Source: Chengkuizengella axinellae (GTDB lineage Bacteria > Bacillota > Bacilli > Paenibacillales > KCTC-33759). From it: DNA of 64,000 nt. A model generated the notes under the pieces. The model ran no database searches, was not told where the DNA came from, and worked only from the letters and a program-made list of their open reading frames with translations. Positions 8,173-16,926 of the stretch are shown here, in pieces. Position 1 is the stretch's first letter. The number at the start of each line of letters is the position of its first letter. Location: NCBI RefSeq assembly GCF_030730905.1, contig NZ_JAVAMP010000006.1:1-64000 (forward strand), given 5' to 3'. The translations under genes were made by a program, and so were the position numbers.

Positions 8173-9597
8173 TTACCCTCGTTCAATCCATCTCAAGTTG
8201 CTGCTTCTTAATATTTCTTCAGGATTTTGTATTTGATCCAATAAAACATCTCTTAAAAATTCTGGTAAGTAAAACTTGATATCTCTTCCTTCTTTTAATG
8301 AATGATAACCAATGCCAAACGTAAACATGTCGATGGTACCTACTAAATATTCTTGTTCTTCCACTAGGCGTTCGTTTTCCACCCAAATATCCATAACTTT
8401 TCCATTCAAGTATTCAACCTTCATACCATCAAAGTTAAGAATACCCAATACTTCTCCTCTAAATCCAAAACCACGGATCGATTTTTGCTGAAATTCAGGC
8501 AAAAGAGCTTGCTCACATGCTTCTCTAATTTGTTTCCCTTTTAACCACATTCGACAAGGGTTAATTGGTGAAGGACAAATTTCGAGTAATATTTCCCGGG
8601 TAATCCTCCCTTGATATAAAGGCTTTAATATTTGACCTGAATTTACAATGCCAATCTGAGCTCCTGTCCAATTTTTAAGCCCCTGTGCTAACAAATTCCC
8701 TAATGGAGATTCTTTATTCCATGAAATCTGTAGCGTTTGTTCTAATTCAGCAATGGGTTCACTTAATTTCTTAATACCAATCTCTTTATATTTTCTAATC
8801 GTATCTTCAATTTCAGCATCATTTGAATAACTAGATACATTAATACATCTCGCATTAGCACTTAGCATACGATGATTTTCAAAATCAAACTCAAGTTCCG
8901 CAACGCCTACATATTGTCCTAGTTTTCCAGCAGCGCAAATCATCGCATCACCAATAAAAAGCGGCTCTTCCAATAAATGATGGGTATGAGCGCCAAGAAT
9001 GCAATCAATTCCTTTAATTTCTTTTGCCATCCTCTGATCTGTAGGTAACCCTAAATGGGATATAATGATAATCATATCTACTTGTGGTCTTAACTCTTCA
9101 ACTAGGGTTCGAATGACTTCCAACGGTTCTTTTACATCTAACCCTAACAGTTCATAAAAAAGAGAGAAATTAATGGTTACACCAACGATCCCTACTTTTA
9201 ATTTTCCTTTTTTGATAATGAGATAAGGCTTCATCCAGGATGGAATTTTATTAGATTTCAAATCGTATATGTTGCTACCTATTACTTGAAAATCAGCATG
9301 TTTTTTATACAGCTCTGACAATAAACTAGGTTCAAATGTTAAACCTTCATTATTACCTAATGTGACCGCTTCGTAACCTGTACGATTAAGGATTTCAATA
9401 TTTGCTAATCCATAACTTCCTTCAGTTTCAACACGCATGCGATCCATATGATCTCCACAATCTATCTTTAATAGTTTTTCGTTAGGGAGTTTTTGCTCAA
9501 AATCGCGAAATATGGTTGCAATCTTGGGCATGTTTTCAAATAAACTATGAATATCATTCGTATGCAAAATCGTCAGCTTTTGAATTTCAGAATTCAT
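8173..9597 (-). CDS. yunD: YunD-type bifunctional metallophosphatase/5'-nucleotidase
   Basis: A 474-residue protein of the UshA/5'-nucleotidase superfamily without a signal peptide, so cytoplasmic like YunD. Metallophosphatase motifs in order: LHTNDIHS, DCGDHMD, TLGNNEG (the family more often has GNHE/GNNE), IIISHLG and LGAHTHHLL. The C-terminal nucleotidase domain follows from about residue 280 (NLLAQGLKNWTGAQIGIVNSG). The ATG at 9597 is chosen over 9600 for spacing from GGGGAG. The physiological substrate is not known. Confidence 0.85.
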   Translation of the reverse strand: MNSEIQKLTILHTNDIHSLFENMPKIATIFRDFEQKLPNEKLLKIDCGDHMDRMRVETEGSYGLANIEILNRTGYEAVTLGNNEGLTFEPSLLSELYKKHADFQVIGSNIYDLKSNKIPSWMKPYLIIKKGKLKVGIVGVTINFSLFYELLGLDVKEPLEVIRTLVEELRPQVDMIIIISHLGLPTDQRMAKEIKGIDCILGAHTHHLLEEPLFIGDAMICAAGKLGQYVGVAELEFDFENHRMLSANARCINVSSYSNDAEIEDTIRKYKEIGIKKLSEPIAELEQTLQISWNKESPLGNLLAQGLKNWTGAQIGIVNSGQILKPLYQGRITREILLEICPSPINPCRMWLKGKQIREACEQALLPEFQQKSIRGFGFRGEVLGILNFDGMKVEYLNGKVMDIWVENERLVEEQEYLVGTIDMFTFGIGYHSLKEGRDIKFYLPEFLRDVLLDQIQNPEEILRSSNLRWIERG

Positions 9598-9640
9598 CAT
9601 ACGTCTCCCCTTTTTAATCCTATTGGATTAGTCCGCTTAA

Positions 9641-10102
9641 TTATTCAGATTTCTTTTTTAAATATTGCTTTCCTAAATCGCTTACATCAAGTGTATTTTT
9701 AAAACCAAAGGATGATTCATTTCCCAAGCTTTGATCTCTTATAAAAAAGATTTTTACAATACTTTTCACATTCAAACAGTCACTGCTTCCATCGGGTACA
9801 TACAATCTTATGGGAAATCCTTTTTTTAAGGGTTTTTCATTTTGCTCATATAGTATAGCTGCTGAATCCAGTTCATCCCATGGAATCATTGCTTGAAACT
9901 CATCAACTGCTTCTACCTTTATATGTGTGGGATTTGTTGATTTTTTCGACCATGACTCATACCATGTCGCTAAATCAAACGCTCTTCCCTCAATACCTGG
10001 GACTCTTTCATTTATAGTAAAATGATGAGGTGCCATCTTTTGTAGTTGTTCTACAGATAGAACAAGGACTTCTGTTTCATTTTCAAAAATATGTATGTTC
10101 AT
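9641..10102 (-). CDS. small molybdopterin-dependent oxidoreductase-like protein
   Basis: A 153-residue protein. ATG at 10102 follows TAGGAGAAGA; the longer frame to 10210 has no ribosome site. The sequence VPGIEGRAFDLATWYESWS, the segment FQAMIPWDEL and the late PLKKGFPIRLYVPDGSSDCLNVKSIVKI match the core of the sulfite-oxidase/YedY-type molybdopterin-binding fold in reduced form. The usual catalytic Cys region is not clear. The moaE gene is divergent next to it, which supports a link to molybdenum cofactor. It could instead be a non-catalytic relative. Confidence 0.55.
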   Translation of the reverse strand: MNIHIFENETEVLVLSVEQLQKMAPHHFTINERVPGIEGRAFDLATWYESWSKKSTNPTHIKVEAVDEFQAMIPWDELDSAAILYEQNEKPLKKGFPIRLYVPDGSSDCLNVKSIVKIFFIRDQSLGNESSFGFKNTLDVSDLGKQYLKKKSE

Positions 10103-10370
10103 TCTTTCTTCTCCTATCACTTTTATTGAAATAACACTTGTTAAGTCTCTTGTTAATATGAGACAACGAACAAGGAAGGATGATGAACTTCCACCTAAAG
10201 TAACTTTCACTTTATTGCATTATTATACCATAGTCTTAGAGTACGCTATTTCATTTATTCTGATAAAAAATAATAAAATAAAATGGATTTTTCTCTTGTA
10301 ATTCAATAAAATTGTACTATTAGGTAAGAAATATATTAAGACATATCTTTAGTTTAAAAGGAGACTATTC

Positions 10371-10820
10371 ATGGAACGATATCATATTACATACGAAAAA
10401 ATTAGTGTGGAAGAAGTAACTAATAAAATTATTCACGCTAATCACGGTGCTTCAATCTCATTTATTGGAACAACCAGAGAATTTACACATGGACAAAAAA
10501 CAGTACTTCTAGAATATGAAGCTTATGTTCCCATGGCGCTTAAAACGCTTGAGCAAATTGGAAATGAAATGAATGAAAAATGGCCTGGAGTGTTAACGGC
10601 TATTACTCATCGTTTAGGTAAAGTAGATATTGGTGAAATCAGTGTGGTAATTGCAGTGTCATCACCGCATCGGAATGATTGTTATGAAGCTAGTCGTTAT
10701 GCCATTGAAAGATTAAAGCAAATTGTTCCCATTTGGAAAAAAGAAATTTGGGAAGACGGTTCAGAGTGGAAGGGTCATCAACTGGGACCATGGAATCCTA
10801 CTACACCACTTGATTCTTAG
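10371..10820 (+). CDS. moaE: molybdopterin synthase catalytic subunit MoaE
   Basis: A 149-residue MoaE: GASISFIGTTREFTHG, VLLEYEAYVPMA, HRLGKVDIGEISVVIAVSSPHR and PIWKKEIWEDGSEWKG, including the conserved lysines near the active site. With MoaD it converts precursor Z to molybdopterin by adding two sulfurs. No moaD is next to it, so the small subunit must be elsewhere. ATG at 10371 follows AAAGGAGAC. Confidence 0.95.
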   Translation: MERYHITYEKISVEEVTNKIIHANHGASISFIGTTREFTHGQKTVLLEYEAYVPMALKTLEQIGNEMNEKWPGVLTAITHRLGKVDIGEISVVIAVSSPHRNDCYEASRYAIERLKQIVPIWKKEIWEDGSEWKGHQLGPWNPTTPLDS

Positions 10821-10867
10821 GGTCAATAACGCCTATCGGAGTCTCTCGGAGAATTTTTAAGTTATAA

Positions 10868-10897
10868 AAAAAGGTCGTATCCTTTACGACCTTTTTT
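10868..10897 (+). terminator. terminator after moaE
   Basis: A 12-bp stem AAAAAGGTCGTA/TACGACCTTTTT with a 5-nt loop and a T run, 48 bp after the moaE stop. A TATAAT at 10909-10914, just after the T run, probably serves the next gene. Confidence 0.88.
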
Positions 10898-10953
10898 TAA
10901 ATAAATGTTATAATATAGTAGAAATTCAAAAATCATTCAGAAAGGTGAGAGAA

Positions 10954-12342
10954 ATGTTGAAAAAGAAAGTTTTATTATGTATCATGCTGTCTTGCTTACT
11001 TTTTATCCCTCAAAAAGTAAGCGCTTTCTTAAGCCTGGTAAGTGTTGAGGAAATATCATATCAACAACTTCTAGAGCATTGGTCACCAAGAGTTTACCAA
11101 GATGTTCATCCTGATTATGATGTAAGAGCTGATTTTATTACAAGGATTAATTTAGACGGGGACTGGCTTTCAACCAATCAATGGGAAACTGTAGATACGG
11201 AACCTCTTGAAGCGTACGTATATACATCTGTTTCTGAAACAGAATCTCATTATTTCGTTGGATATTACTTCTATCACCCACGTGATGATGGTCCAGACTG
11301 GGGGGCATTTGGTGATGAAGCCCATGAAAATGATCTGGAAGGCATCATGTTAGGGATAAAAAAGAATGGGAACTTTGGCGAATTTGTAGCAATGAATACA
11401 ATTAGACATAGTGATTTTTACCAATATGCGAATGGTTCTATAAGTGAGGGTTATGAAACCATTGATAACTCAGTTTCATTTTATGATGGTAGCCACCCTG
11501 AAATCTTTATCTCCTCTAATGGACAATATGTCTTAAACACAAACCCTCATGGACATGATATTCAAGCTTACACAGGCGATGTAGATGTAGGTAATGACGC
11601 TATTATTTATGAATATACTGGACAAGCTGACATCCCTTCAGAAGTATCTCCGCCGTGGGAGCATGTTTATGGCTATGACATGCTACCTCTAGATGAGTTA
11701 TGGGATTTAAAAACAACCTATCAAAACACACCATTTCAATCCTTCGGTGCTTTTGGCTCAAGTGTAGGGGATGGAAATGCCAATGCACCTTGGAATTGGT
11801 CTGACACAGATCATCAAGATAATGGGACTGTAGGTTATGGCGTTTTTGTAAGTGATCCTGCTTACATGTTTGATGTTCATTTTAATAAATTAGGGAGTGA
11901 TTTCTCCCATCAATACATTTCTAATTCTTATTGGACCCATAAAATCACCTTAAACTGGGTGCAGCCTATTAAAGCAGAGGATTATAGCAATGAAAATGAC
12001 TTATATGTAGATATCTGGGTTGACGGTAAAAAATATATTGGTGAGAGAATGTGGAAGAAAAACAATGCAAAAGCTGATGGAACTAAATATTACCCTACTT
12101 GGGGTTCAAATGACAATGCTGTCAGCACTATTGATTTTAGCAGTAAATCAAACACGATATACATCGCTAGAGAACCTGGTTCAAAGGTGAAACTTGAAGT
12201 ATTCGATTCAGACGGCACAAGTGCTGACGATAGTTTAGGTTATATTGAGATCACACCAAATGCAGGTGAAGCGTTTGAATTGACAAATTTGAAAACTAGT
12301 AATGGTGGTGCTTATTTAGATGCTATAGTAGAAACAAGATAG
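10954..12342 (+). CDS. secreted protein of unknown function with HEND motif and C2-like C-terminus
   Basis: A 462-residue secreted protein. ATG at 10954 follows AAAGGTGAG. Residues 1-24 form a signal peptide ending at VSA. The middle has VGYYFYHPRDDGPDWGAFGDEAHENDLEG; this layout (Tyr-rich strand, then an acidic His/Asp motif) is reminiscent of the GHRHDWE block of necrosis-inducing (NPP1-like) proteins and of Vps62-like proteins, but the match is weak. The C-terminal ~120 residues resemble a calcium-type C2 sandwich (KVKLEVFDSDGTSADDSLGYIEI). No close relative is recognised. Confidence 0.6.
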   Translation: MLKKKVLLCIMLSCLLFIPQKVSAFLSLVSVEEISYQQLLEHWSPRVYQDVHPDYDVRADFITRINLDGDWLSTNQWETVDTEPLEAYVYTSVSETESHYFVGYYFYHPRDDGPDWGAFGDEAHENDLEGIMLGIKKNGNFGEFVAMNTIRHSDFYQYANGSISEGYETIDNSVSFYDGSHPEIFISSNGQYVLNTNPHGHDIQAYTGDVDVGNDAIIYEYTGQADIPSEVSPPWEHVYGYDMLPLDELWDLKTTYQNTPFQSFGAFGSSVGDGNANAPWNWSDTDHQDNGTVGYGVFVSDPAYMFDVHFNKLGSDFSHQYISNSYWTHKITLNWVQPIKAEDYSNENDLYVDIWVDGKKYIGERMWKKNNAKADGTKYYPTWGSNDNAVSTIDFSSKSNTIYIAREPGSKVKLEVFDSDGTSADDSLGYIEITPNAGEAFELTNLKTSNGGAYLDAIVETR

Positions 12343-12349
12343 TATTGAA

Positions 12350-12382
12350 AAAAGGATATCCAAACTTTGGGTATCCTTTTCT
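12350..12382 (+). terminator. terminator of the secreted HEND protein gene
   Basis: A 12-bp stem AAAAGGATATCC/GGGTATCCTTTT with one wobble pair and a 7-nt loop starts 8 bp after the stop. Confidence 0.85.
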
Positions 12383-12520
12383 GGTCCATAGTGAGATTTA
12401 TTAATTCACACATGGTATAATTATGGTAATAAATGTTATATGTGAGTGGTTTCATGAATCTCGCGCTTTTTTTCAGATAGTGGAAATTGTTGAATCCCAC
12501 TTTGAATAGATAGTCTTAGC

Positions 12521-12562
12521 AAATGAAAAAAGCTGCTTCATTGTGTAGAGCTTTTTTCATTT
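12521..12562. terminator. hairpin terminator, probably for the lipoprotein gene
   Basis: A perfect 14-bp stem AAATGAAAAAAGCT/AGCTTTTTTCATTT with a 14-nt loop, about 60 bp past the stop of the minus-strand lipoprotein gene. The A and T tracts are within the stem, so it could work in either direction. Confidence 0.7.
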
Positions 12563-12622
12563 GTTTAATTATTGTTTTTGTTATTTTGACTGGACAAGTA
12601 TAATAGTTAGAATTCATCCGCT

Positions 12623-13168
12623 TTAATAAAGAGAATCTAACATTAAAGCATCGCCTAGAGAAATACTGATACTATATCCGTTTATATCGAAGCCAACATG
12701 TATTCTAAACCTCATTTTCATAACTTCAGATGTATCTCTTGATAATTTGTCTAAGAACTTTTCATCATTTAAATCATAAACATAATCAAGACTTTGTTCA
12801 CCTTCTTCTATATCATACTTATCTCCATATAACTCTTTAACTTCTTCTTTTAGCATTTTTATTCCAGTACCACGCGAAGTAGTATATACATCTTTTGATT
12901 TATTTGTTAGAGACACAGATGCAACTAAATTGTCCCTATACTGCACTATTACTCCATTGTCATAATCAAACCATCCTAAATCATTTTTTGTACCAAAACC
13001 TAATACCTTTTCAGCATCGCTTCTACTCATTCCATAACAAACCTCACCTGATACATCTGTATTGATGATACACATGTCATCTTCAGAGAATTTATCGACT
13101 TCAAATTCACTACACCCAGATAAAATTAGTAGGAATAGAATTAACATTAGTACTATTTTAAGTTTCAC
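12623..13168 (-). CDS. lipoprotein of unknown function
   Basis: A 181-residue protein using a GTG at 13168, which follows GAGGAGGAAGG; the frame extends further but without a ribosome site. Residues 1-18 form a lipoprotein signal (LILFLLILSGC, lipobox LSGC). After the Cys it reads SEFEVDKFSEDDMC, then GMSRSDAEKVLGFGTKND, which resembles the BLIP/OmpA-type repeat unit seen in small secreted proteins. No family could be named. Presumably anchored on the outer face of the membrane. Confidence 0.65.
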   Translation of the reverse strand: MKLKIVLMLILFLLILSGCSEFEVDKFSEDDMCIINTDVSGEVCYGMSRSDAEKVLGFGTKNDLGWFDYDNGVIVQYRDNLVASVSLTNKSKDVYTTSRGTGIKMLKEEVKELYGDKYDIEEGEQSLDYVYDLNDEKFLDKLSRDTSEVMKMRFRIHVGFDINGYSISISLGDALMLDSLY

Positions 13169-13310
13169 ACAACCTTCCTCCTCAGATTCACAAAATCTTA
13201 CAAACATAACACCAATGATTAACACGATGGTATTCCGGTTTTTTTAAATAATTATACACACTCTCCTCAAAAATGTCTTTACACATCATGTTGATGACAA
13301 ATTCTGCACT

Positions 13311-13338
13311 AAAAAAAGAGCACATATCAGCGCTCTTC
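13311..13338 (-). terminator. terminator after the beta-helix gene
   Basis: On the minus strand AAGAGC...GCTCTT with a 10-nt loop is followed by seven Ts. It lies about 90 bp past the stop of the gene at 13425. The stem is short, so efficiency is uncertain. Confidence 0.55.
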
Positions 13339-13424
13339 CAGTTCACCTATACTTATTCTCATAATATCTTCTATATAAATTGTAATCTCCATTCCTTCTC
13401 CAATATTTTATCATTCAACTTCAA

Positions 13425-15497
13425 TTAACAATCTTCACAAAACCCATCAGGAATACTTGTTGTACATTTATTTTCATCCAAGGCATTATCTGTACCTTGA
13501 TCGACGATATCTGGCGTATTCTTTGTTAAACAATTGGAACGGACTTTATTTTCATCTCCTAGTAACATAATTCCTGCTTCTATATTGTTTGCAATGGTAT
13601 TGTTGTCAATGATATTCAGTTCTTCATTAATACTCACTTCAATACCTTCTGTATTTCCTTTCAAAATATTTTTAACAATTCTGTTATTTCCTTCATTTGA
13701 AAGATTGATTCCATTCCCGCCATTATTCTTGCAATTATTCCCCCACAATAGTTCATTATTTCCTGCAAACACTTCAATTCCAGCCTCAACGTTTTCACAA
13801 GATTGATTCCATAATAATAGGACTTGAGCACCATCAACTTCCAACCCACTACATATATTCTCAGCAGTAACATTACTAACAAAGTAATGATTACTACTAT
13901 TTGCATCAATTCCCACATCATTTTGTTTACATATACTATTTAAAACTAAATTGAACTCACCACGCACCTCTATTCCATCATCAATATTTCTACTGCAATT
14001 ACATCTTATGATATAGTTATGATTTCCCCTGATTTGAATTCCCTGAGCAAAATTCTCTCTATGATCACTTGATTCACAATCAATGACTATATTTCGTTCA
14101 CAAGACGAGGTAATATCAATTCCATTATTTAGATTATTGTTAACATTCACACAGGAAAGTATATTATCACTCGTATTGATACATATGCCAAAGTTATCAA
14201 AATTTTGTACAGTCATCTTTTCGATCGTAATAAATGATGAACTTTGTATATGGATTCCGGTAGCACCAACGACATTCGTTCCATCGATAATTGTTTCTCC
14301 TTTTCCTGCTCCGATAAGACGGATACGATCTTTATTTGCGGGGATGGTAATTGATTCATAAAACCTCCCTGCACCTATTCTAATCGTAAACCCTTCAGTT
14401 GTTGTTGGATCATCAATAGCTTCTTGAATGGTTAGGAAATCTCCTGGGACACTTACAGAGGTATTGATGTTACATAATCCAGGTGGTTCACTAGTACTAC
14501 ATTGGTTATTATCGAATACTGTGTTGATCCCGCCATCTTCAATATCTGGGTTATTTCCATTCAATTGATTAGAACGGACTGAATTATTTACAGCACTATC
14601 CTCAATACATATTCCTGCAATACCATTGTTCTTCACATCATTACGATCTATTATGTTTGAACTAGAAGCTACAATTCCAAATTCTATATTTCTCTCAATT
14701 TTATTTCTCACTATTCGATTATTATTATCATCATCATCAATTCCATCCTCTTGATTACACCTTATTTCATTCCCCCAAAACAAATTATTACTACCACTCG
14801 TTTCAATTCCATCATCACCGTTCAAGAATGCTTTATTCCATAAAAATAAATCACTGACGCCTGTTAAAAATCCATCTTCCTCGTTTCTAATGGACTGATT
14901 ACACATAAATAAACTAAATTGGTTATCGTTATCGAACCCATGTAGTCCATTCTCTTTTGCAAGATTTAAAAGGACTAAATTATTAATACTGTTCAAATTT
15001 ATGCCATTATTTGAATTTTTAATAAATTTACATTTTATAATATAATTTTGATTTCCTTCCACTTGAATTCCATTTCCATCATCAGGGTTTACACTATTTG
15101 CATTAAAACTAGCTTCTGATTCAATAACTAGATTTCTTTCAGCATTTAAGTTTATTTCTACTCCATTATTTTGATTGTTTTGGGATTTAATTTGATTTAT
15201 AATGTTTTCACTTGTTTGAATGAAAATCCCTCGATCATCAAAGTTTTGAACTGTTAATTTTTCAACTGTTACCATAAATGAATTTATCTCTATGCCATTC
15301 ACTGTACCTAAGTTAGATCCATCAAGAATCGTTTTTCCAATACCTGCTCCTACAATTCGAATACAGTTTTTATTCATACTAATATCTATGGACTGGTTGT
15401 ATGTCCCTTCACCTAAATTAATTGTATCTCCTGAATTCACAAAATTATTTATGACATCCTGAATGTCACTGGCTGGTGTTAGGTTGAAAACAGCCAT
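13425..15497 (-). CDS. tandem right-handed parallel beta-helix protein
   Basis: A 690-residue protein; ATG at 15497 follows GGAGGGG. Two homologous halves (about 1-340 and 345-690) each start with a pectate-lyase-like cap: DTINLGEGTYNQSIDIS / FTIRIGAGRFYESITIP, then IRIVGAGIGKTILDG / IRLIGAGKGETIIDG, then NosD/PbH1-type coils with repeated N-N-GI-I-N patterns. There is no signal peptide and no visible catalytic Asp/Arg cluster of pectate lyases. In spore formers such proteins are often spore-surface or exosporium associated; that role is inferred from its neighbours. It arose by internal duplication. Confidence 0.75.
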   Translation of the reverse strand: MAVFNLTPASDIQDVINNFVNSGDTINLGEGTYNQSIDISMNKNCIRIVGAGIGKTILDGSNLGTVNGIEINSFMVTVEKLTVQNFDDRGIFIQTSENIINQIKSQNNQNNGVEINLNAERNLVIESEASFNANSVNPDDGNGIQVEGNQNYIIKCKFIKNSNNGINLNSINNLVLLNLAKENGLHGFDNDNQFSLFMCNQSIRNEEDGFLTGVSDLFLWNKAFLNGDDGIETSGSNNLFWGNEIRCNQEDGIDDDDNNNRIVRNKIERNIEFGIVASSSNIIDRNDVKNNGIAGICIEDSAVNNSVRSNQLNGNNPDIEDGGINTVFDNNQCSTSEPPGLCNINTSVSVPGDFLTIQEAIDDPTTTEGFTIRIGAGRFYESITIPANKDRIRLIGAGKGETIIDGTNVVGATGIHIQSSSFITIEKMTVQNFDNFGICINTSDNILSCVNVNNNLNNGIDITSSCERNIVIDCESSDHRENFAQGIQIRGNHNYIIRCNCSRNIDDGIEVRGEFNLVLNSICKQNDVGIDANSSNHYFVSNVTAENICSGLEVDGAQVLLLWNQSCENVEAGIEVFAGNNELLWGNNCKNNGGNGINLSNEGNNRIVKNILKGNTEGIEVSINEELNIIDNNTIANNIEAGIMLLGDENKVRSNCLTKNTPDIVDQGTDNALDENKCTTSIPDGFCEDC

Positions 15498-15904
15498 GCA
15501 GTTCCCCTCCATTTACATTGAACTTATATTTTATATTATTCAAAGATGTTGTCATGGTTTGGACGGGTGCGGATTCTAATATACTTTTTATTCACCATTA
15601 TTTTTATTCCTTATTACTTTAAAACATTCTTTTTCAAAGCCTATGACGAGATTGAAGCGTACACTCCCACACCAGCTACTTAAGCCAGAACAAAAACAAA
15701 GCTTCTCCTTTTATGGGGAGAAGCTTTGTCATGAGTGTCTGCAAATAAGTGCTTAAAAGTGACCGTAACCTTATTCTCATTATATTAAAATCGCTTGCAA
15801 ATTGGCACTGTCATTTGCGGATATTCCTTTAAACAGTACACACGTCCAGTCAAAAGAAAACATTATCTCATACAATATTAAAAAAATGAAAAGGTCGTGA
15901 TCTC
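15498..15904. repeat. intergenic repeat block upstream of Cys-rich paralog 1
   Basis: No gene was found here. At 15655-15690 it has a degraded copy of the CCACCAACTACCTAAAGCCAG sequence found after the other paralogs, then a hairpin (15696-15729, ACAAAGCTTCTCC/GGAGAAGCTTTGT). The next ~130 bp (15695-15820) resemble 24185-24315, including AAGCTTT, the phrase AAAAGTGACC and TATTATATTAA. The final part has GCGGATATTCCTTTAAACAGTA and ACACGTCCAGTCAA, shared with the upstream region of the paralog at 23583. Confidence 0.7.
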
Positions 15905-16357
15905 ATAGGCGTTTTTGATGAATCTAAGTGTGATTGTTGTGTGTGTCCAATGCAGTGTGTTTTAGAAAAATTAGTAGGGGAGCAGGTACTTGTAAGAAGT
16001 CTTCTTGGTCTTCCACTTGATACTACAATTATTGATGTTAGAGACTTTCTACTTTTTACTACAAACGGTGTAATTCCTATATGTAATGTACCTGGAGTTG
16101 AATACTTTAATCCATCTATTGATATAAAATTGAAAGATTTACGAAAAAGTTCAGGAGAATGTGCTTGCTGCGAAGATCCTTTAGCTAATTTCCTAAAGAC
16201 TAAAATTGGACAGTTCATTTCCTTAGAATATATTCAATCCACTCCATTAACTGGTGGTACGATTACTGGAGTTGGAGAAGGAATTCTCCTATTGGATGAA
16301 TCTCCGACAATATGGGGTGCATATTCGCTCTGTAATATAACTAGAGTAATTCAATAA
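15905..16357 (+). CDS. Cys-rich paralog 1 with ATA in place of the start codon
   Basis: Aligned with its paralogs, translation should begin at 15905, but the codon there is ATA (GATCTCATAGGCGTTTTTGA) where paralogs have GATTTCATGGGCGTTTTTGA. From that point 150 residues are intact: GVFDESKCDCCVCPMQCVLE, then a central VRDFLLFTTNGVIPIC, SSGECACCEDP near residue 85 and GVGEGILLLDE near the end. The family is not one I can name; the CCVCPMQC and CACCEDP blocks suggest a disulfide-linked or metal-binding surface protein. Expression would need ATA initiation or the ATG at 15950, which loses the first Cys block. It may be a fresh pseudogene. Confidence 0.7.
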   Translation: MGVFDESKCDCCVCPMQCVLEKLVGEQVLVRSLLGLPLDTTIIDVRDFLLFTTNGVIPICNVPGVEYFNPSIDIKLKDLRKSSGECACCEDPLANFLKTKIGQFISLEYIQSTPLTGGTITGVGEGILLLDESPTIWGAYSLCNITRVIQ

Positions 16358-16365
16358 TTTTAATC

Positions 16366-16465
16366 TCCACACCAGTTACCTAAACCAGTGGGAAAACAAA
16401 CTCACTTCTGTACTATATTCTTAGCACCACTCCATAAACCGCTAACAGCTTTATAATAAGATAGT
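16366..16465. repeat. downstream repeat, copy 1
   Basis: ACCAGTTACCTAAACCAGTGGG, then ACTTCTGTACTATATTCTTAGCACCACTCCATAA in shorter matching blocks, is shared with 17692-17775, 23408-23500 and 24090-24170. The first part can form a stem (CCCAC/GTGGG in better copies) and may terminate the paralog gene. The second part, on the minus strand, reads SGLWSGAKNIVQK and a stop, the end of an unknown small reading frame. Confidence 0.65.
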
Positions 16466-16544
16466 ACTGCATACCACCGACAAAACTTGTATGCTGTTGT
16501 TTATGGAAAATGGTTTCACTAGGGATGTGTGGTTTTTTAGTTAT

Positions 16545-16742
16545 TTAAAATAATGTTGAACCACCAATTTGGGCATTTAAATCAAATTGTGACATTCGAT
16601 ATATTTTGTTGAAACGCCTGAGTAAATCCAGATTGGAAGCTGTATTATCTTCTGTGCTGTAGCTTCTATTTTTCCTATTTCCAAGTAAAATGATCACTAA
16701 CAAAATAAACAACACTAATACCACTGCTATAAATGCACTCAT
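16545..16742 (-). CDS. small single-pass membrane protein
   Basis: A 65-residue protein; ATG at 16742 follows GGAGGTGAAAGAT, a very strong ribosome site. The N-terminus is one hydrophobic helix (MSAFIAVVLVLFILLVIILL), then a basic loop GNRKNRSYS and a polar tail with FNKIYRMSQFDLNAQIGGS. The layout resembles the small sporulation proteins of the YjcZ type, but the Gly-rich signature is absent, so the function is open. Confidence 0.55.
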   Translation of the reverse strand: MSAFIAVVLVLFILLVIILLGNRKNRSYSTEDNTASNLDLLRRFNKIYRMSQFDLNAQIGGSTLF

Positions 16743-16874
16743 ATCTTTCACCTCCATTACTTTTATACTATTTACTATGTTTATAGACTCCATTTGGTAT
16801 AGGACAGGTTATCTAGGACAAGAGCATAATTTTAGTAGAACCACTGAGACATAGGTTGGTCGTTTTTTTTATGT

Positions 16875-16880
16875 TATAAT
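16875..16880 (+). promoter_or_regulatory. probable -10 element of the repeat-peptide gene
   Basis: TATAAT 46 bp upstream of the ATG at 16927, just after a run of eight Ts. No good -35 lies at the normal distance; TAGGTT at 16852 is 17 bp away. The same arrangement of a T run followed by TTATAAT precedes the genes at 10954 and 18090. Confidence 0.45.
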
Positions 16881-16926
16881 AATAAAGTAATAATTTACCA
16901 TTAAATTAGAAAGGTGATGTGATTTA

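Noticed and set aside
13534..14361. Plus-strand frames inside the beta-helix gene
   Set aside because: These are complements of Asn/Ile-rich repeats and have no start signals.
16545..16742. Naming the small membrane protein YjcZ
   Set aside because: Only the hydrophobic N-terminus is similar; the Gly-rich signature of YjcZ is absent.
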